Of a DNA stretch of 12,398 bases, positions 11,889-12,398 are shown in pieces; position 1 is the first letter of the stretch, and each line of letters starts with the position of its first letter. The DNA is taken from the NCBI GenBank assembly GCA_023412515.1, contig JAEYNO010000260.1:1-12398 (forward strand), written 5' to 3'. The notes under the pieces are model-generated. The model was not told the DNA's origin. It did not search any database and saw only the letters and a program-made list of their open reading frames with translations. The DNA is from Actinomycetes bacterium (GTDB taxonomy: Bacteria; Actinomycetota; Actinomycetes; Actinomycetales; Cellulomonadaceae). A program made the position numbers and the translations under genes.

Positions 11889-12398
11889 TCAGGCCGCCGT
11901 CGACCGGCGGTGGTCCAGCCACCGCCGCCAGGGCGGTGCGTGCCGCCAGTGCCGCGCCAGGGTCGTGAGCGCGCGCCGCACGCGCGGCACCCACTGCCGG
12001 CCCGGGCGCACGGCGCGCGCGGACATGCCGACCGACCAGCCCGGGTCGACGACCACGCGCGCACCCGGCCCGATCGCCAGCGCGAGGTCGAGGTCGTCGT
12101 GCACGTCGCCCGTGCGGGTCACGCGGGGGCGCGCCCCGCGCCACACCGACGCGCGGAACGCCATCGACGACCCCCACAGCACCGGGTGGCCGGCCGCGAG
12201 GTGGCCCAGCGCGTAGTACGCCCCCAGGTAGGCGCGCGCGAGACGCACGCCGCGCCGCCCGGGCAGGTCGAACACGCCGTGGCCGGTCACCGCGTCGACC
12301 CGGGGGTCGGCGAGCGTCGCGAGCGCGCGCTCGACCCAGTCGGGTGCCGGGCGGGAGTCGGCGTCGAGCCGCAGCAGGACGTCGCCGCGCGCCGCGTC
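11889..12398 (-). CDS. Family 2 glycosyltransferase, C-terminal part (N-terminus beyond window)
   Basis: I translated the open frame from base 12398 to the stop at 11889: 169 residues, with the N-terminus missing. It begins inside a GT-A domain. DVLLRLDADSRPAPDWVERA contains the DxD motif (DADS) that binds the metal and nucleotide sugar. VTGHGVFDLPG and later GDVHDDLDLALAIG supply the acceptor-side acidic motif of family 2. AYYALGHLAAGHPVLWGSSMAFRASVW is the usual mid-domain block. No transmembrane segment is visible in the C-terminal part, which ends in a basic tail (RRWLDHRRSTAA). GTG and other in-frame starts near 12290 are internal and should not be used. Donor and acceptor cannot be told; envelope polysaccharide or glycolipid synthesis is a general inference. 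It converges on the tRNA operon. Confidence 0.85.
   Translation of the reverse strand, partial: DAARGDVLLRLDADSRPAPDWVERALATLADPRVDAVTGHGVFDLPGRRGVRLARAYLGAYYALGHLAAGHPVLWGSSMAFRASVWRGARPRVTRTGDVHDDLDLALAIGPGARVVVDPGWSVGMSARAVRPGRQWVPRVRRALTTLARHWRHAPPWRRWLDHRRSTAA

Noticed and set aside
1..12398. CRISPR arrays, insertion sequences or toxin-antitoxin genes
   Set aside because: No regularly spaced repeats, terminal inverted repeats with transposase, or small paired genes were found on either strand.

Overview
The window comes from the chromosome of a very GC-rich actinobacterium. The gene order threonyl-tRNA synthetase, HIT protein, CDP-alcohol phosphatidyltransferase, PIM acyltransferase, PimA matches the phosphatidylinositol mannoside (PIM) locus of mycobacteria and relatives. 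A SsgB-type protein, heavy GTG start use and the composition suggest Cellulomonas or a related Micrococcales genus. The genus is inference; the phylum is well supported.

Layout. Bases 1-6035 hold a six-gene minus-strand operon: thrS, a HIT-family Ap4A phosphorylase-like gene, pgsA (PIP synthase type), a patA-like acyltransferase, pimA, and a LemA-like membrane protein that runs off the left edge. Junctions are 3-nt gaps or 4-nt GTGA/ATGA overlaps, so the genes are probably cotranscribed and translationally coupled. Upstream is nadE (6171-8228, minus), a glutamine-dependent NAD+ synthetase. Then come a strong hairpin terminator and tRNA-Val(CAC), also on the minus strand. A 296-bp divergent spacer leads to an ssgB-like gene on the plus strand (8740-9168), which ends in two hairpins. 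Facing it are pabC and pabB (9240-11240, minus), for p-aminobenzoate and folate synthesis. Diverging from pabB is a plus-strand tRNA operon Gly(GCC)-Cys(GCA)-Val(GAC) (11514-11795) ending in a bidirectional hairpin. The last gene is the C-terminal part of a family 2 glycosyltransferase (minus) cut by the right edge.

How the genes work together. pgsA makes phosphatidylinositol phosphate, PimA adds the first mannose to PI, and the PatA-like enzyme acylates the mannoside, giving the base of PIM and lipomannan-type envelope lipids. thrS and the HIT gene lead the operon. Synthetases produce Ap4A as a by-product and HIT phosphorylases remove it, so the pairing is plausible but unproven. PabB and PabC together make p-aminobenzoate; the glutaminase partner PabA is not in the window.

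This is mostly housekeeping DNA. I found no mobile element, CRISPR array, phage gene or convincing new system. The points worth a second look are the truncated LemA-like gene, the SsgB-like gene and its spacer, palindromes in the thrS leader, apparently leaderless starts, GTG at eight of ten start codons, and two closely related valine tRNAs.
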